Shown piece after piece: positions 8,401 through 15,691 of a stretch of DNA of 64,000 nucleotides. Position 1 is the stretch's first letter; every line of letters begins with the position of its first letter. The stretch spans positions 372,001 through 436,000 of the forward strand of contig NZ_JACHCE010000005.1 in the NCBI RefSeq assembly GCF_014200605.1, given 5' to 3'. The position numbers and the translations under genes were made by a program. The stretch is from Pedobacter cryoconitis (lineage in GTDB: Bacteria; Bacteroidota; Bacteroidia; Sphingobacteriales; Sphingobacteriaceae). The notes beneath the pieces were generated by a model, which was not told where the DNA came from, did not search any database, and was given only the letters and a program-made list of their open reading frames with translations.

Positions 8401-9816
8401 GCGCTTGTTCCTTCTCTGGGTTTTATCCCCATGGCCATCAGTACCGGAGCAGGTGGTGCCGTACAAAAACCGCTTGCAACTGTCGTTATAGGAGGTTTAA
8501 TCGTTTCTACCTTATTAACACTATTTGTTTTACCTATGCTTTACATCGTTTTTGAGAAAGGATTTAAATACTTCAGGCCACAGAAAAGTATAGTGACTGC
8601 AGTTCTGATTATATTTTCATTTGGCTGGAATGCAACCGCTCAGGAAAGAATACATCTGCCTGCAGCGATTGACAGTGCGCTGAAAAATAACAATGCATTA
8701 AGGGTTTCAATGCTTCAGACAGATTACCAGCGTGAACTCAGGAAGAGCAGTTTTGATGTTCAAAAAGCGAATGCAGGATTTGAATATGGTCAATTCAACA
8801 GCTTGAAAAATGACAACAGATTTTCAATCTCTCAAAGCATTGATTTTCCAGGTGTTTATACGCGGCAGTCGGCAATCAATAAAACAAATCTCCAGATTAG
8901 TGAAACTACGCTCTTGCAGCATCAGCTGGATGTGAAAACACGTGTTAAATCTACCTATCATGGTTTACTGGTACTGGAAAATAAACGCAGGTTATTATTG
9001 CAGGCAGACAGTATTTACAGTGGCTTCCTGGAAAAAGCAGAGCAAAGGTTTAATTCGGGAGATGTTGATGCACTGGAACTGGCAACAGCAAGAAATCAGC
9101 GTTCACAAATTTCCAATCAACTGGAGATTTTGAAAACAGACTATGAAGTTTTACTGAACCGCTTTAATGTATTATTAAACAGTAAAAATAAGATGGTCCC
9201 TGAAATGGATAGTGTCTTGTATCAATTTTCTTCCCTGCCAGGAGCTGATCAAACAATGAATAACCCTTTGCTGAAATTGCAGCAGCAGCAATTACAGTTA
9301 TCACAACAGCAATATAAGCTGGAAAAAAGTAGACTCATGCCTTCTTTAAATTTAGGCTACAGCAATACAAGTATTGTTGGATGGCAGACTATAAGTTCAG
9401 GTTCAGAGTTATACTTTGATCAGGGAAAAAGATTCTCTTCGGTTAATGTGGGAATTGGTATCCCTCTGTTTTTTGGTGCACAGCGTGCGAAAATTAAAGC
9501 GTCAAATGTATTGATCAGGCAGCGTGAACAGGAACTTTCTGTATCTAAACAGGAGCTGGAATCAGAACTGGAAACAGCATTGAAAGTTTACAATCAGCAT
9601 AGCAGGCTGATTAAATCTTATCAAACGTCTATTTTACCTAATGCAACAAAGATCATTACCATAACTACTGATAAGCTGAATGCTGGTGAAATTGGTTACC
9701 TGGATTGGGTGATTTTAATTAATCAGTCCATTCAGCTTCGTAGTGAATACTTTAATACTGTTCAGCAATTGAACGAAGCTGTTTTTGAAATAGAAAGAAT
9801 AAGTGCCGTTAACTAA
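5452..9816 (+). CDS. cusA: CusA/CzcA-type heavy-metal RND pump fused to a TolC-like channel
   Basis: A 1454-residue protein with two parts. Residues 1 to about 1040 are a complete HME-RND proton/metal antiporter: N-terminal TM, porter domains, TM4 with the proton-relay motif GAIDFGLIVDG (D401, D407), and a second TM bundle ending at LYIVFEKGFKYF. It would export a divalent or monovalent metal ion such as Cu, Zn, Co or Cd. Residues from about 1066 to the end form a TolC/CusC-like outer-membrane factor of normal size. The junction (about 1046-1066, SIVTAVLIIFSFGWNATAQE) reads as a signal peptide with a cleavage site, so the channel is probably released after translocation. Fusions of this length are, to my knowledge, widespread in Bacteroidota. 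The metal cannot be fixed from sequence. Confidence 0.93.
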   Translation: MLNLIISFSIKNKLIIGLFVLTLIGWGTYEVTKLPIDALPDITDNQVQVITVSPSLGAPDIERLITFPIEQACSSISGLKQIRSFSRFGLSLVTIVFNEETDVYWARQQISEKLQQVQQEIPAGVGSPQMAPVSTGLGEIYQYVVRPLKGYESQYNATELRTIQDWIVRRQLLGTPGVAEVSSFGGKLKQYEIAVRQDQLKAHRITIADVFEALEKNNENTGGAYIEKGPTVLYIRSEGLTTTPEDIQQIVVKTLENGTPLLMKDVATVQYGSAIRYGAMTYNDKGEVAGAVVMMLKGENSSLVVKRVKDRIAEIQKMLPKGVVIEPFLDRTKMVDNAIHTVESNLLEGALIVIFVLVFFLGNLRAGLIVSSVIPLSMLFAIILMNKFGVGGNLMSLGAIDFGLIVDGSVIVVEAILHRFVHSKQFRKAGHITQEEMDKEVGKSTGSMIKSAVFSQIIILIVYLPILSLEGIEGKMFKPMAFTIAFAILGAFILSVTYVPMMSALCLSKNLKHEKNITDRLMAWLERRYQPLLAKVLRFPKTIILVTLSLFVISVFILTRMGGEFIPQLEEGDFAVETRLLTGSNLNNTIETTQKASKILLNEFPEVQKIVTKIGSAEVPTDPMPFEAGDMMVILKDKKDWTSAKSFPELSAKMTKALEVVPGITVGFQFPVQMRFNELMTGARQDVVCKIFGEDLDSLSSYAHRLAGIIQTVKGAINIYEEKVNGMPQVVVKYNREGMAKYGLNVSDVNRVVNTAFAGQIAGQVYEGEKRFDMVVRLDGESRKNIADIRNLMIPAKTGVQIPLSLVATVEEVEGVNQIQREDTKRRIIIGFNIKDRDVQSIVEELQQKVDRELQLNKGYTIQYGGSFENMTAAKARLSIVVPIALLLIFLLLYFAFSSVKQGLLIYTAIPLSAIGGILALWARDLPFSISAGVGFIALFGVAVLNGILLVTEFNRLKKEGWTDVKRIVIHATKSKLRAVLMTALVPSLGFIPMAISTGAGGAVQKPLATVVIGGLIVSTLLTLFVLPMLYIVFEKGFKYFRPQKSIVTAVLIIFSFGWNATAQERIHLPAAIDSALKNNNALRVSMLQTDYQRELRKSSFDVQKANAGFEYGQFNSLKNDNRFSISQSIDFPGVYTRQSAINKTNLQISETTLLQHQLDVKTRVKSTYHGLLVLENKRRLLLQADSIYSGFLEKAEQRFNSGDVDALELATARNQRSQISNQLEILKTDYEVLLNRFNVLLNSKNKMVPEMDSVLYQFSSLPGADQTMNNPLLKLQQQQLQLSQQQYKLEKSRLMPSLNLGYSNTSIVGWQTISSGSELYFDQGKRFSSVNVGIGIPLFFGAQRAKIKASNVLIRQREQELSVSKQELESELETALKVYNQHSRLIKSYQTSILPNATKIITITTDKLNAGEIGYLDWVILINQSIQLRSEYFNTVQQLNEAVFEIERISAVN

Positions 9817-9830
9817 ATAAAAAGATTAAA

Positions 9831-10979
9831 ATGAAACAAGCAATAATATTAACGTCCGCTCTGATTATCTTATTTTCTTCCTGTAAAAATGAGCAGAAGG
9901 AAGAGAAGACAGCAGCAAAAGAACAAACACAAGAACTGAAAACGGACGAAGATCTTGTGCAGTTATTACCTGCACAAATTAAAAACTCGGGAATTGAAGT
10001 TGGTGATTTCCAGAATAAGGAAATGCATACTACGTTAAAAGTAAATGGGGTAATCGATGTACCGCCAGAAAATATTGTATCAATCAGTATTCCATTGGGT
10101 GGATATGTGAAAAAGATGGCGCTTATTCCAGGGATGAAGGTGGGGAAAGGAAGTGTGCTGGCTACTGTAGAAGATCAGCAGTATATTCAGTTACAACAGG
10201 ATTATCTGACCGCAAAGAGCAGATTGAAATTTGCTGAAGCAGATTATAATCGTCAAAAGGGATTAAATGCTACTAAAGCGACGAGTGATAAACTTTTTCA
10301 GCAATCAGAAAGTGAGTTTAGCAATCAGAAGATCCTGGTGCGCTCATTGGCCGAAAAAATCAGATTGATAGGCTTGAACCCATCAGTATTGAATGAAAAT
10401 AATATCTCCAGGGCGATCAATATTTATGCACCTATCAGTGGGTATGTAACTAAAGTGAATGTGAATACCGGTAAATATGTGACTTCTTCTGATGTCTTAT
10501 TTGAGTTGATTAACCCGGGGGCTTTACATGTGAACCTGACTGTTTTCGAGAATGATGCTTCTAAACTGAAAGAAGGGCAAAAGATTATTTGTACCACAAA
10601 CAAACATCCGGAGAAGAAATATACGGCTATTATTCACCTGATCACCCCTAATATTGGAGAGGATCGTACAACCAGTGTACATTGTGATTTGAAAGATTAT
10701 GATAAAGATCTGCTACCAGGTACTTTTATGAATGCAAGTATTGAATTAAATAATTCAAGCGTTACTGCTGTTCCGGAAGCAGCAGTAGTGAAATGGGAAA
10801 ATAAAGAGTATATTTTCTCTGCGGAGGGTGGCAATAAATTTAGAATGAGAAAAGTAGAAACAGGAGTTATTAATAATGGGTTTGTAGAAATTAAGTCGGC
10901 AATGGATGTAAAATCAATTGTTGTCAAAAATGCTTATGCAATTTTGATGAAGATGAAGAATAGTGAAGAAGAAGGATAG
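9831..10979 (+). CDS. cusB: CusB-like periplasmic adaptor lipoprotein (MFP)
   Basis: A 382-residue membrane-fusion protein. It begins with a lipoprotein signal (LIILFSSC, acylated Cys19), then a Lys/Glu-rich tether. The two lipoyl half-motifs (VSISIPLGGYVKKMALIPGM and INIYAPISGYVTKVNVNTGK) are separated by a normal coiled-coil hairpin of about 80 residues (QYIQLQQDYLTAKSRLKFAE onward). Beta-barrel and membrane-proximal domains follow. It links the RND pump to the channel encoded by the fused upstream gene, 14 bases before it. No extra His-rich metal-binding domain is present at either end. Expected to be co-regulated with the pump. Confidence 0.92.
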   Translation: MKQAIILTSALIILFSSCKNEQKEEKTAAKEQTQELKTDEDLVQLLPAQIKNSGIEVGDFQNKEMHTTLKVNGVIDVPPENIVSISIPLGGYVKKMALIPGMKVGKGSVLATVEDQQYIQLQQDYLTAKSRLKFAEADYNRQKGLNATKATSDKLFQQSESEFSNQKILVRSLAEKIRLIGLNPSVLNENNISRAINIYAPISGYVTKVNVNTGKYVTSSDVLFELINPGALHVNLTVFENDASKLKEGQKIICTTNKHPEKKYTAIIHLITPNIGEDRTTSVHCDLKDYDKDLLPGTFMNASIELNNSSVTAVPEAAVVKWENKEYIFSAEGGNKFRMRKVETGVINNGFVEIKSAMDVKSIVVKNAYAILMKMKNSEEEG

Positions 10980-11705
10980 ATGAATAAACTCAAAACATAT
11001 TTTAACTGGAGTACGGGAAAGGATTCAGCTCTTGTGTTGTATCACCTGATGAAAGACAAGAATTATAGTGTAGAACATTTACTTACTTCTGTAAATGCGC
11101 AGCATAATCGGGTAAGTATGCACGGTTTACGAAGAGAATTGCTGGAATTGCAATTAAATGAAATAGACTTACCTTATTCTACCATAGAATTACCGGAACA
11201 ACCATTAATGCAGGAATATGAAATGCTGATGGAACAAGAAGTTTTGAGCTTACAGCAGCGTGGGTTTACCCATGCTGCTTTTGGTGATATCTTTTTAGAA
11301 GACCTAAGAACATACAGAGAACAACAATTATCTGCTTTAAATATCCAATCTGTTTTTCCACTTTGGAAAAGGGACACTAAAGAACTGCTAACTGAATTTA
11401 TTGATCTTGGTTTTAAATCAGTTTTAGTTTGTATTAAAGCAGATTTGCTGGATCAGGAATTTGCAGGCAGAATTATTGATGCAGATTTTATTAAAGATTT
11501 GCCTTCAAATGTAGATATCTGCGGAGAAAATGGTGAGTTCCATACCTTTTGTTTTGACGGCCCGGTCTTCAAAAATCCTATTCCTTTTGAAATAGGTGAA
11601 AAGGTTTACAGGGAATATCAGACTCCTAAGACAGATGCTGATTCATGTTCATCTGAACCTTTGAAAAGTAACAGTGGATTTTGGTTCTGTGATTTATTGC
11701 CATGA
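10980..11705 (+). CDS. Dph6-like (diphthine-ammonia ligase family) ATP-binding protein
   Basis: A 241-residue N-type ATP-pyrophosphatase. The nucleotide-binding loop is NWSTGKDSAL near residue 9 (SGGKDS-type), with GDIFLEDLRTYREQQ in the middle and the family signature CGENGEFHTF near residue 180. In eukaryotes and archaea the family makes diphthamide on elongation factor 2. Bacteria lack that modification, so the role here is unknown; the bacterial members are often just called adenine-nucleotide alpha-hydrolase or Dph6-related. The ATG follows the adaptor stop codon with no spacer (TAGATG), which suggests translational coupling to the metal-efflux operon. Confidence 0.85.
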   Translation: MNKLKTYFNWSTGKDSALVLYHLMKDKNYSVEHLLTSVNAQHNRVSMHGLRRELLELQLNEIDLPYSTIELPEQPLMQEYEMLMEQEVLSLQQRGFTHAAFGDIFLEDLRTYREQQLSALNIQSVFPLWKRDTKELLTEFIDLGFKSVLVCIKADLLDQEFAGRIIDADFIKDLPSNVDICGENGEFHTFCFDGPVFKNPIPFEIGEKVYREYQTPKTDADSCSSEPLKSNSGFWFCDLLP

Positions 11706-11770
11706 AGCAACAGCTAATTTTTTCTTCTTGAAAATAAGAGTAATTTTAACTGATAGCCTTAATAAGATAC

Positions 11771-12799
11771 ATGAACCGAAAATATTTCATCTCTTCTCTG
11801 GTCGCCTCAGGTGCAGTATTGTCAACCCTCAAAGGCTGGGCAAATCTTTCTATAAAAGAAGATGCAGGTAAAGTTAAAATACCTTCATATCTAAAACCAG
11901 GTGATATTATTGGTATTACAAGTCCGGCAGGATCTATTAGTCTGGAGAATATTCTTCCAGCTGTTCAGCTGATACAAGGGTGGGGCTTTAAAACAGAAAT
12001 TGGCCTCACCATAGGGAAAAAGGACTTTACATTTGGTGGTACAGATGAACAAAGAAGGGAAGATCTTCAAAAAATGCTTGACAATCCATCTCTAAAAGCG
12101 ATTATGTGTGCCAGAGGCGGATATGGTATTGTCCGTATTATTGATCAGCTAAATTTTGATGAATTTATCAAACATCCTAAATGGTTAATTGGGTTTAGTG
12201 ATGTCACCGTTTTGCATACCCATATCAACCAGAATTTTGGTATTGCAACCATCCATTCTAAAATGTGTAATAGCTTTCCAAAGGAGTGGGTTAAGGCAGA
12301 GCCAATTCAGGTAAGTACAATCTTATCTATTAAACAGGCGCTTACCGGTGAAAATCTTAAATACACTGCACCAGTTTCAGTATCAAACCGGTCAGGAAGG
12401 GGAGAAGGCCTGTTGATAGGGGGTAATCTAAGTATCATTGCCAGTAATTCGGGGACAAAATCAGACCTGAATACGCAGGGTAAGATCTTATTTTTAGAAG
12501 ATACCGGAGAATACTTATATAACCTTGACCGGATGTTCTGGAATTTAAAACGTACAGATAAACTTGCTCATCTGGCCGGATTAATCATTGGAGGGTTTAG
12601 TGTAAAACCAGATGATCCGGATGAAATATTCGGTAAATCAATCTATGAAATTGTCATGGAAAAGGTAAAGGATTATAACTATCCTGTTTGTTTTGATTTT
12701 CCGGTAGGGCATCAGAGAGATAATTTCGCACTTAAATGCGGGAGCAAGCATGTTCTTGAAGTAGGAACAGAAGGGAGTACGCTGAGCTCATTCCATTAA
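11771..12799 (+). CDS. ldcA: LD-carboxypeptidase (peptidase family S66)
   Basis: A 342-residue protein that would remove the terminal D-alanine from tetrapeptide stems during murein recycling. Family marks: PSYLKPGDIIGITSPAGSIS at the start of the fold, CARGGYGIVRIIDQLNF, nucleophile Ser in WLIGFSDVTVLH, GGNLSIIASNSGT, the Glu of FLEDTGEYLYNLDRMFWNLK and the His of FPVGHQRDNF. The N-terminus (MNRKYFISSLVASGAVLSTL) resembles a weak signal or Tat-like leader, so export is possible, whereas E. coli LdcA is cytoplasmic. Length is close to the family norm of 300-340. It stands 65 bases after the Dph6-like gene and may be transcribed separately. Confidence 0.9.
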   Translation: MNRKYFISSLVASGAVLSTLKGWANLSIKEDAGKVKIPSYLKPGDIIGITSPAGSISLENILPAVQLIQGWGFKTEIGLTIGKKDFTFGGTDEQRREDLQKMLDNPSLKAIMCARGGYGIVRIIDQLNFDEFIKHPKWLIGFSDVTVLHTHINQNFGIATIHSKMCNSFPKEWVKAEPIQVSTILSIKQALTGENLKYTAPVSVSNRSGRGEGLLIGGNLSIIASNSGTKSDLNTQGKILFLEDTGEYLYNLDRMFWNLKRTDKLAHLAGLIIGGFSVKPDDPDEIFGKSIYEIVMEKVKDYNYPVCFDFPVGHQRDNFALKCGSKHVLEVGTEGSTLSSFH

Positions 12800-12841
12800 A
12801 TAATATTCACCGGACCAGAATTCCAGCCCAATGAATATTAT
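12800..12841. terminator. Bidirectional terminator between convergent genes
   Basis: A 10-bp perfect stem (ATAATATTCA/TGAATATTAT) with a 22-nt loop sits exactly between the convergent LD-carboxypeptidase and OmpA-family genes. It is A+T-rich, so strength is uncertain. Confidence 0.45.
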
Positions 12842-12849
12842 CAATTACA

Positions 12850-14208
12850 TTATTTTTTAGTCACCCGTATATCAATACGACGATTCTGAGCTTTTCCATC
12901 TGCTGTATCATTACTGGCGATAGGGTGTTCTGCCCCATAACCTTCAGCTTCCAGGCGTTTAGCATCCACACCTAATTTTATCAGTTCCTGCATAGCTGCA
13001 TTTGCCCGCTCGTTAGATATTTTCTTATTGATTGCAGCATCACCTGTATTATCAGTATAGCCCCCTAATTTTAAATTGACATCAGGATATGCTTTTAAGA
13101 TAGCGACCATATTTTTTAATTGTTCCTGTGATTCTGGTTTTAACGTACTCTTTCCGGTTTCGAAGTATAATCTGTCAAATGTAAACCAGGTAGTTTTATC
13201 AACAGGTTTACTTTTGTCTTCAATAAATGCAATCAATCTGCTCTCTACAGAATTCTCACCTATACTGATTTCTGTGCCATCGGGTAATTTTTTAGTGGTT
13301 TTAGCGCCTAAATCCCGGACGAAATCCCCTGCCTCATTTAATTTCCCGGCAACAGTGCTGCCCATTGCAGCCGCACCAGCTTTCATTGCACTTCCGGCAG
13401 AATCTATTTTAGAGCCCATGGAGTCAACTTTGGATGATAAAGAGTCTGTTGCATTGCCTACCGTTGATTTATTACATCCGGATCTGCTCATAATCCACCA
13501 CGCTCCGATGATGATGATAAGCAAAGGGATCAGCCATCTTAAAAAACTGCCGCCAGATTTGGGTTTCTCAACCGCACCATAATTTAAAGGCGGGGCATTT
13601 GGCAAATCTACTTTAGGAACTTCTACTTTCGGAATATCCACTTTCGGAATTTCTGCCTTTGGTATATCCACGTGAGGAAGACTGAGACTGGCCAGACCTA
13701 AAGAGTCGCTTAAACCACTCGGTAGTGCGGCGGCAATCTCTGATTTACTCTCGAAGATTTTACCTGATAACTCTGAAAAATTCCAGCCCTTACTGGTCAT
13801 TGTCTTTGTAATAAAGCCTATAACCAGTGGGGCAATCATTGCCAGTAATCCTGATGATTTTTCAGCACTTAATCCTGTAGAATTGGAAAGTGCATTAGTC
13901 ACTGTACCGGTATCATGTCCAAATAAGCCACCTAACAAAGATTTTCCTTTATCCAGTAAAGAATCATCACTACCACTTAATAAATCTTCAGGTTTACTTT
14001 CTGCATGTGCACCAGTAAGGCCAGGTACTATATTCCCTAAAAAGCCTGAATCTGTTCCAGTCCCATTTTTCATAATACCGGCTAAAACGGCGGGAATGCC
14101 GGCAGAGAAACCAGTTTTTACCTGGTCTTCAGTTACGCCAGCTTTCTGGCTCAGAGATGAGATTACATGATCACTCACCTGACTTTTTAATAGCTCAATT
14201 AAATTCAT
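12850..14208 (-). CDS. DUF937-linker-TM-OmpA peptidoglycan-binding protein
   Basis: A 452-residue protein with an unusual order of parts. Residues 1 to about 175 match the DUF937 pattern (NLIELLKSQVSDHVISSLSQ, GFSAGIPAVLAGIM, LLAMIAPLVIGFI). A linker of five tandem pentapeptides of the type [VA][DE][IVL]P[KN] covers about 180-204. One TM segment spans 225-241 (WLIPLLIIIIGAWWIM). A spacer follows, then a C-terminal OmpA domain (about 340-452: YFETGKSTLKPESQEQL, GGYTDNTGDAAINKKISNER, AQNRRIDIRV) that binds peptidoglycan. There is no N-terminal signal peptide, so DUF937 should be cytoplasmic and OmpA periplasmic, tying the inner membrane to the wall. The family is known in Bacteroidota without a defined function. 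Confidence 0.88.
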   Translation of the reverse strand: MNLIELLKSQVSDHVISSLSQKAGVTEDQVKTGFSAGIPAVLAGIMKNGTGTDSGFLGNIVPGLTGAHAESKPEDLLSGSDDSLLDKGKSLLGGLFGHDTGTVTNALSNSTGLSAEKSSGLLAMIAPLVIGFITKTMTSKGWNFSELSGKIFESKSEIAAALPSGLSDSLGLASLSLPHVDIPKAEIPKVDIPKVEVPKVDLPNAPPLNYGAVEKPKSGGSFLRWLIPLLIIIIGAWWIMSRSGCNKSTVGNATDSLSSKVDSMGSKIDSAGSAMKAGAAAMGSTVAGKLNEAGDFVRDLGAKTTKKLPDGTEISIGENSVESRLIAFIEDKSKPVDKTTWFTFDRLYFETGKSTLKPESQEQLKNMVAILKAYPDVNLKLGGYTDNTGDAAINKKISNERANAAMQELIKLGVDAKRLEAEGYGAEHPIASNDTADGKAQNRRIDIRVTKK

Positions 14209-14423
14209 GTTGATAGTTTTTAGGTTAGAAATTTTAGTCTTTATATCAATCTTTTATAAATAAAAGATGTATCAACTCTTAATATTCAAACGGTCACTAT
14301 ACACCCTCGCCTTTAATTTCAATTCAGTATATTAATTAAAATATACCTGCACTTACATAAATATAATCTTATTATTTGTAGATACAAGTAATAAGATTAA
14401 GTAAAGTGTTAAAATACAGATCT

Positions 14424-14819
14424 TTAATTACTGTTAACCTGGTCTTTTAATTCGGGACGTTTGTCTTCTATCAAAGAATTTACTTCGACCATAAATCCTC
14501 CCGGAGCGTTAAAATAGAAAGTCATCCTTCCATGCTCTTCTCTGATGTTTTCTGGATTATAACCACCAGAAGTAAGTTTTTGATGGATCTCTTCGACTTG
14601 CTCAACAGTATCCTGCATAAATCCAATATGAAAGATTTCAGGATAGAAAGCGTCGTCAGTTTTGAACATCGTAATTAATGAACCATTTTTATCCAGTAAA
14701 AATGCCATTTTCGTACTCACCGGAGTTTGTGGTGCGCGTACCATCCCAAAATAAGTTTCAAACATTTCTACAGTTGCAGGAACTTCAGTAACTGCGAATC
14801 CAATGTGATTAATTTTCAT
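14424..14819 (-). CDS. VOC-family (glyoxalase-like) protein
   Basis: A 131-residue single VOC domain beginning INHIGFAVTEVPATVEMFET, with the metal-site candidates His5, a His in FYPEIFHIGFMQD, and Glu in the C-terminal GGFMVEVNSL strand. The family includes glyoxalases, extradiol dioxygenases and resistance proteins; the reaction is not deducible. It lies 24 bases downstream of a TetR gene on the same strand and is probably its regulated partner, hinting at detoxification of a reactive or foreign compound. Confidence 0.82.
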   Translation of the reverse strand: MKINHIGFAVTEVPATVEMFETYFGMVRAPQTPVSTKMAFLLDKNGSLITMFKTDDAFYPEIFHIGFMQDTVEQVEEIHQKLTSGGYNPENIREEHGRMTFYFNAPGGFMVEVNSLIEDKRPELKDQVNSN

Positions 14820-14843
14820 TTTTTTTTAAATTAAAAGGTGAGT

Positions 14844-15437
14844 TTATTTAGCTTTCAAAGCTTTTAGAATAAGTTCAAATGTTTGCCATATAATTTCTTC
14901 GGATAGTATAAAAGGTTTTCCGCCTGATCTTTGTCCTTCATAATGCGCCCTGATCAATGCATGTAATGGTGAAAATGCTACAGACCAATAGACCTCAACT
15001 GGCAGTGATATGATTTCTCCGCGTTCGGTTGCATTTTTGATAAACAGATCAGACTGGTTGTCAAAATCATCACGAAAACCATTATATATCTTATCCTGAT
15101 AAGAAGAGGAGCGGAGCAGATCGAAGAACAAACTTAAAACAGGGTTGGCTATCAGATATTCATATCTGTTTTTCCATTGTACCCTTAGGCCTGTCTCAAA
15201 GCGAGATTCCGGATCGAAACCCTGGATGACAGCCTGACGCATTTTACTGACTTCCTCACTGGCAATCTGTACAATAAGATCATCCTTATCCTTATAATAG
15301 ATATACAAGGTGGCCATTGAAATGCCGCATTCTTTAGCCAGTTTGTTTGCACTGAAACTTTCAAAACCGTTTGTCACTAACATTTCGATCGTTTTTTCTT
15401 TAACCAGCTCTTCTTTTTCTTTATTCCTGGGACGCAT
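14844..15437 (-). CDS. TetR/AcrR-family transcriptional regulator
   Basis: A 197-residue protein. The HTH domain is EKTIEMLVTNGFESFSANKL with AKECGISMATLYIYYKDKDD, the classic TetR recognition helix followed by the YxYYxxKDxL block. The C-terminal ligand domain is divergent. It is the first gene of a two-gene unit with the VOC protein. A -7-like promoter motif lies just upstream, so the regulator probably represses its own operon. Ligand unknown. Confidence 0.92.
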   Translation of the reverse strand: MRPRNKEKEELVKEKTIEMLVTNGFESFSANKLAKECGISMATLYIYYKDKDDLIVQIASEEVSKMRQAVIQGFDPESRFETGLRVQWKNRYEYLIANPVLSLFFDLLRSSSYQDKIYNGFRDDFDNQSDLFIKNATERGEIISLPVEVYWSVAFSPLHALIRAHYEGQRSGGKPFILSEEIIWQTFELILKALKAK

Positions 15438-15456
15438 GAATTTATATTTATGTTAT

Positions 15457-15464
15457 CAAAGATA
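15457..15464 (-). promoter_or_regulatory. -7 promoter element of the tetR-VOC unit
   Basis: On the minus strand the bases read TATCTTTG, a full match to TAnnTTTG, 20 bases before the tetR ATG. A degenerate -33 (TTTA) occurs about 17-19 bases further up. Predicted 5' UTR is about 14 nt. Confidence 0.4.
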
Positions 15465-15646
15465 AGTGATTGATCTCTTACTAAAGAAGAATATTAATAA
15501 TTTAATACATTATTTTATGATGAAATAATCACAGTTATACAATTTAAAGATCTTAACGTCAGTTTCTCTTTGAAGTTTATTTGTCAGTCAAACGTATTAT
15601 TTTAAATCATTATAAATAACAACTGAACTGGAATTGGATCATGTTG

Positions 15647-15654
15647 TATGTTTG
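15647..15654 (+). promoter_or_regulatory. -7 promoter element of the TonB receptor gene
   Basis: TATGTTTG matches TAnnTTTG and lies 37 bases before the receptor ATG. No matching -33 TTTG was seen at the proper spacing, and no Fur-box-like palindrome was recognised. Confidence 0.35.
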
Positions 15655-15691
15655 CTGTTTAAAATTATTCTAAATAAACACACCAGTATTT

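Noticed and set aside
8560..8660. Junction in the 1454-aa RND protein considered as a lost stop codon or frameshift joining two genes.
   Set aside because: The frame is continuous, both halves are intact, and such fusions are usual for this group as far as I know.
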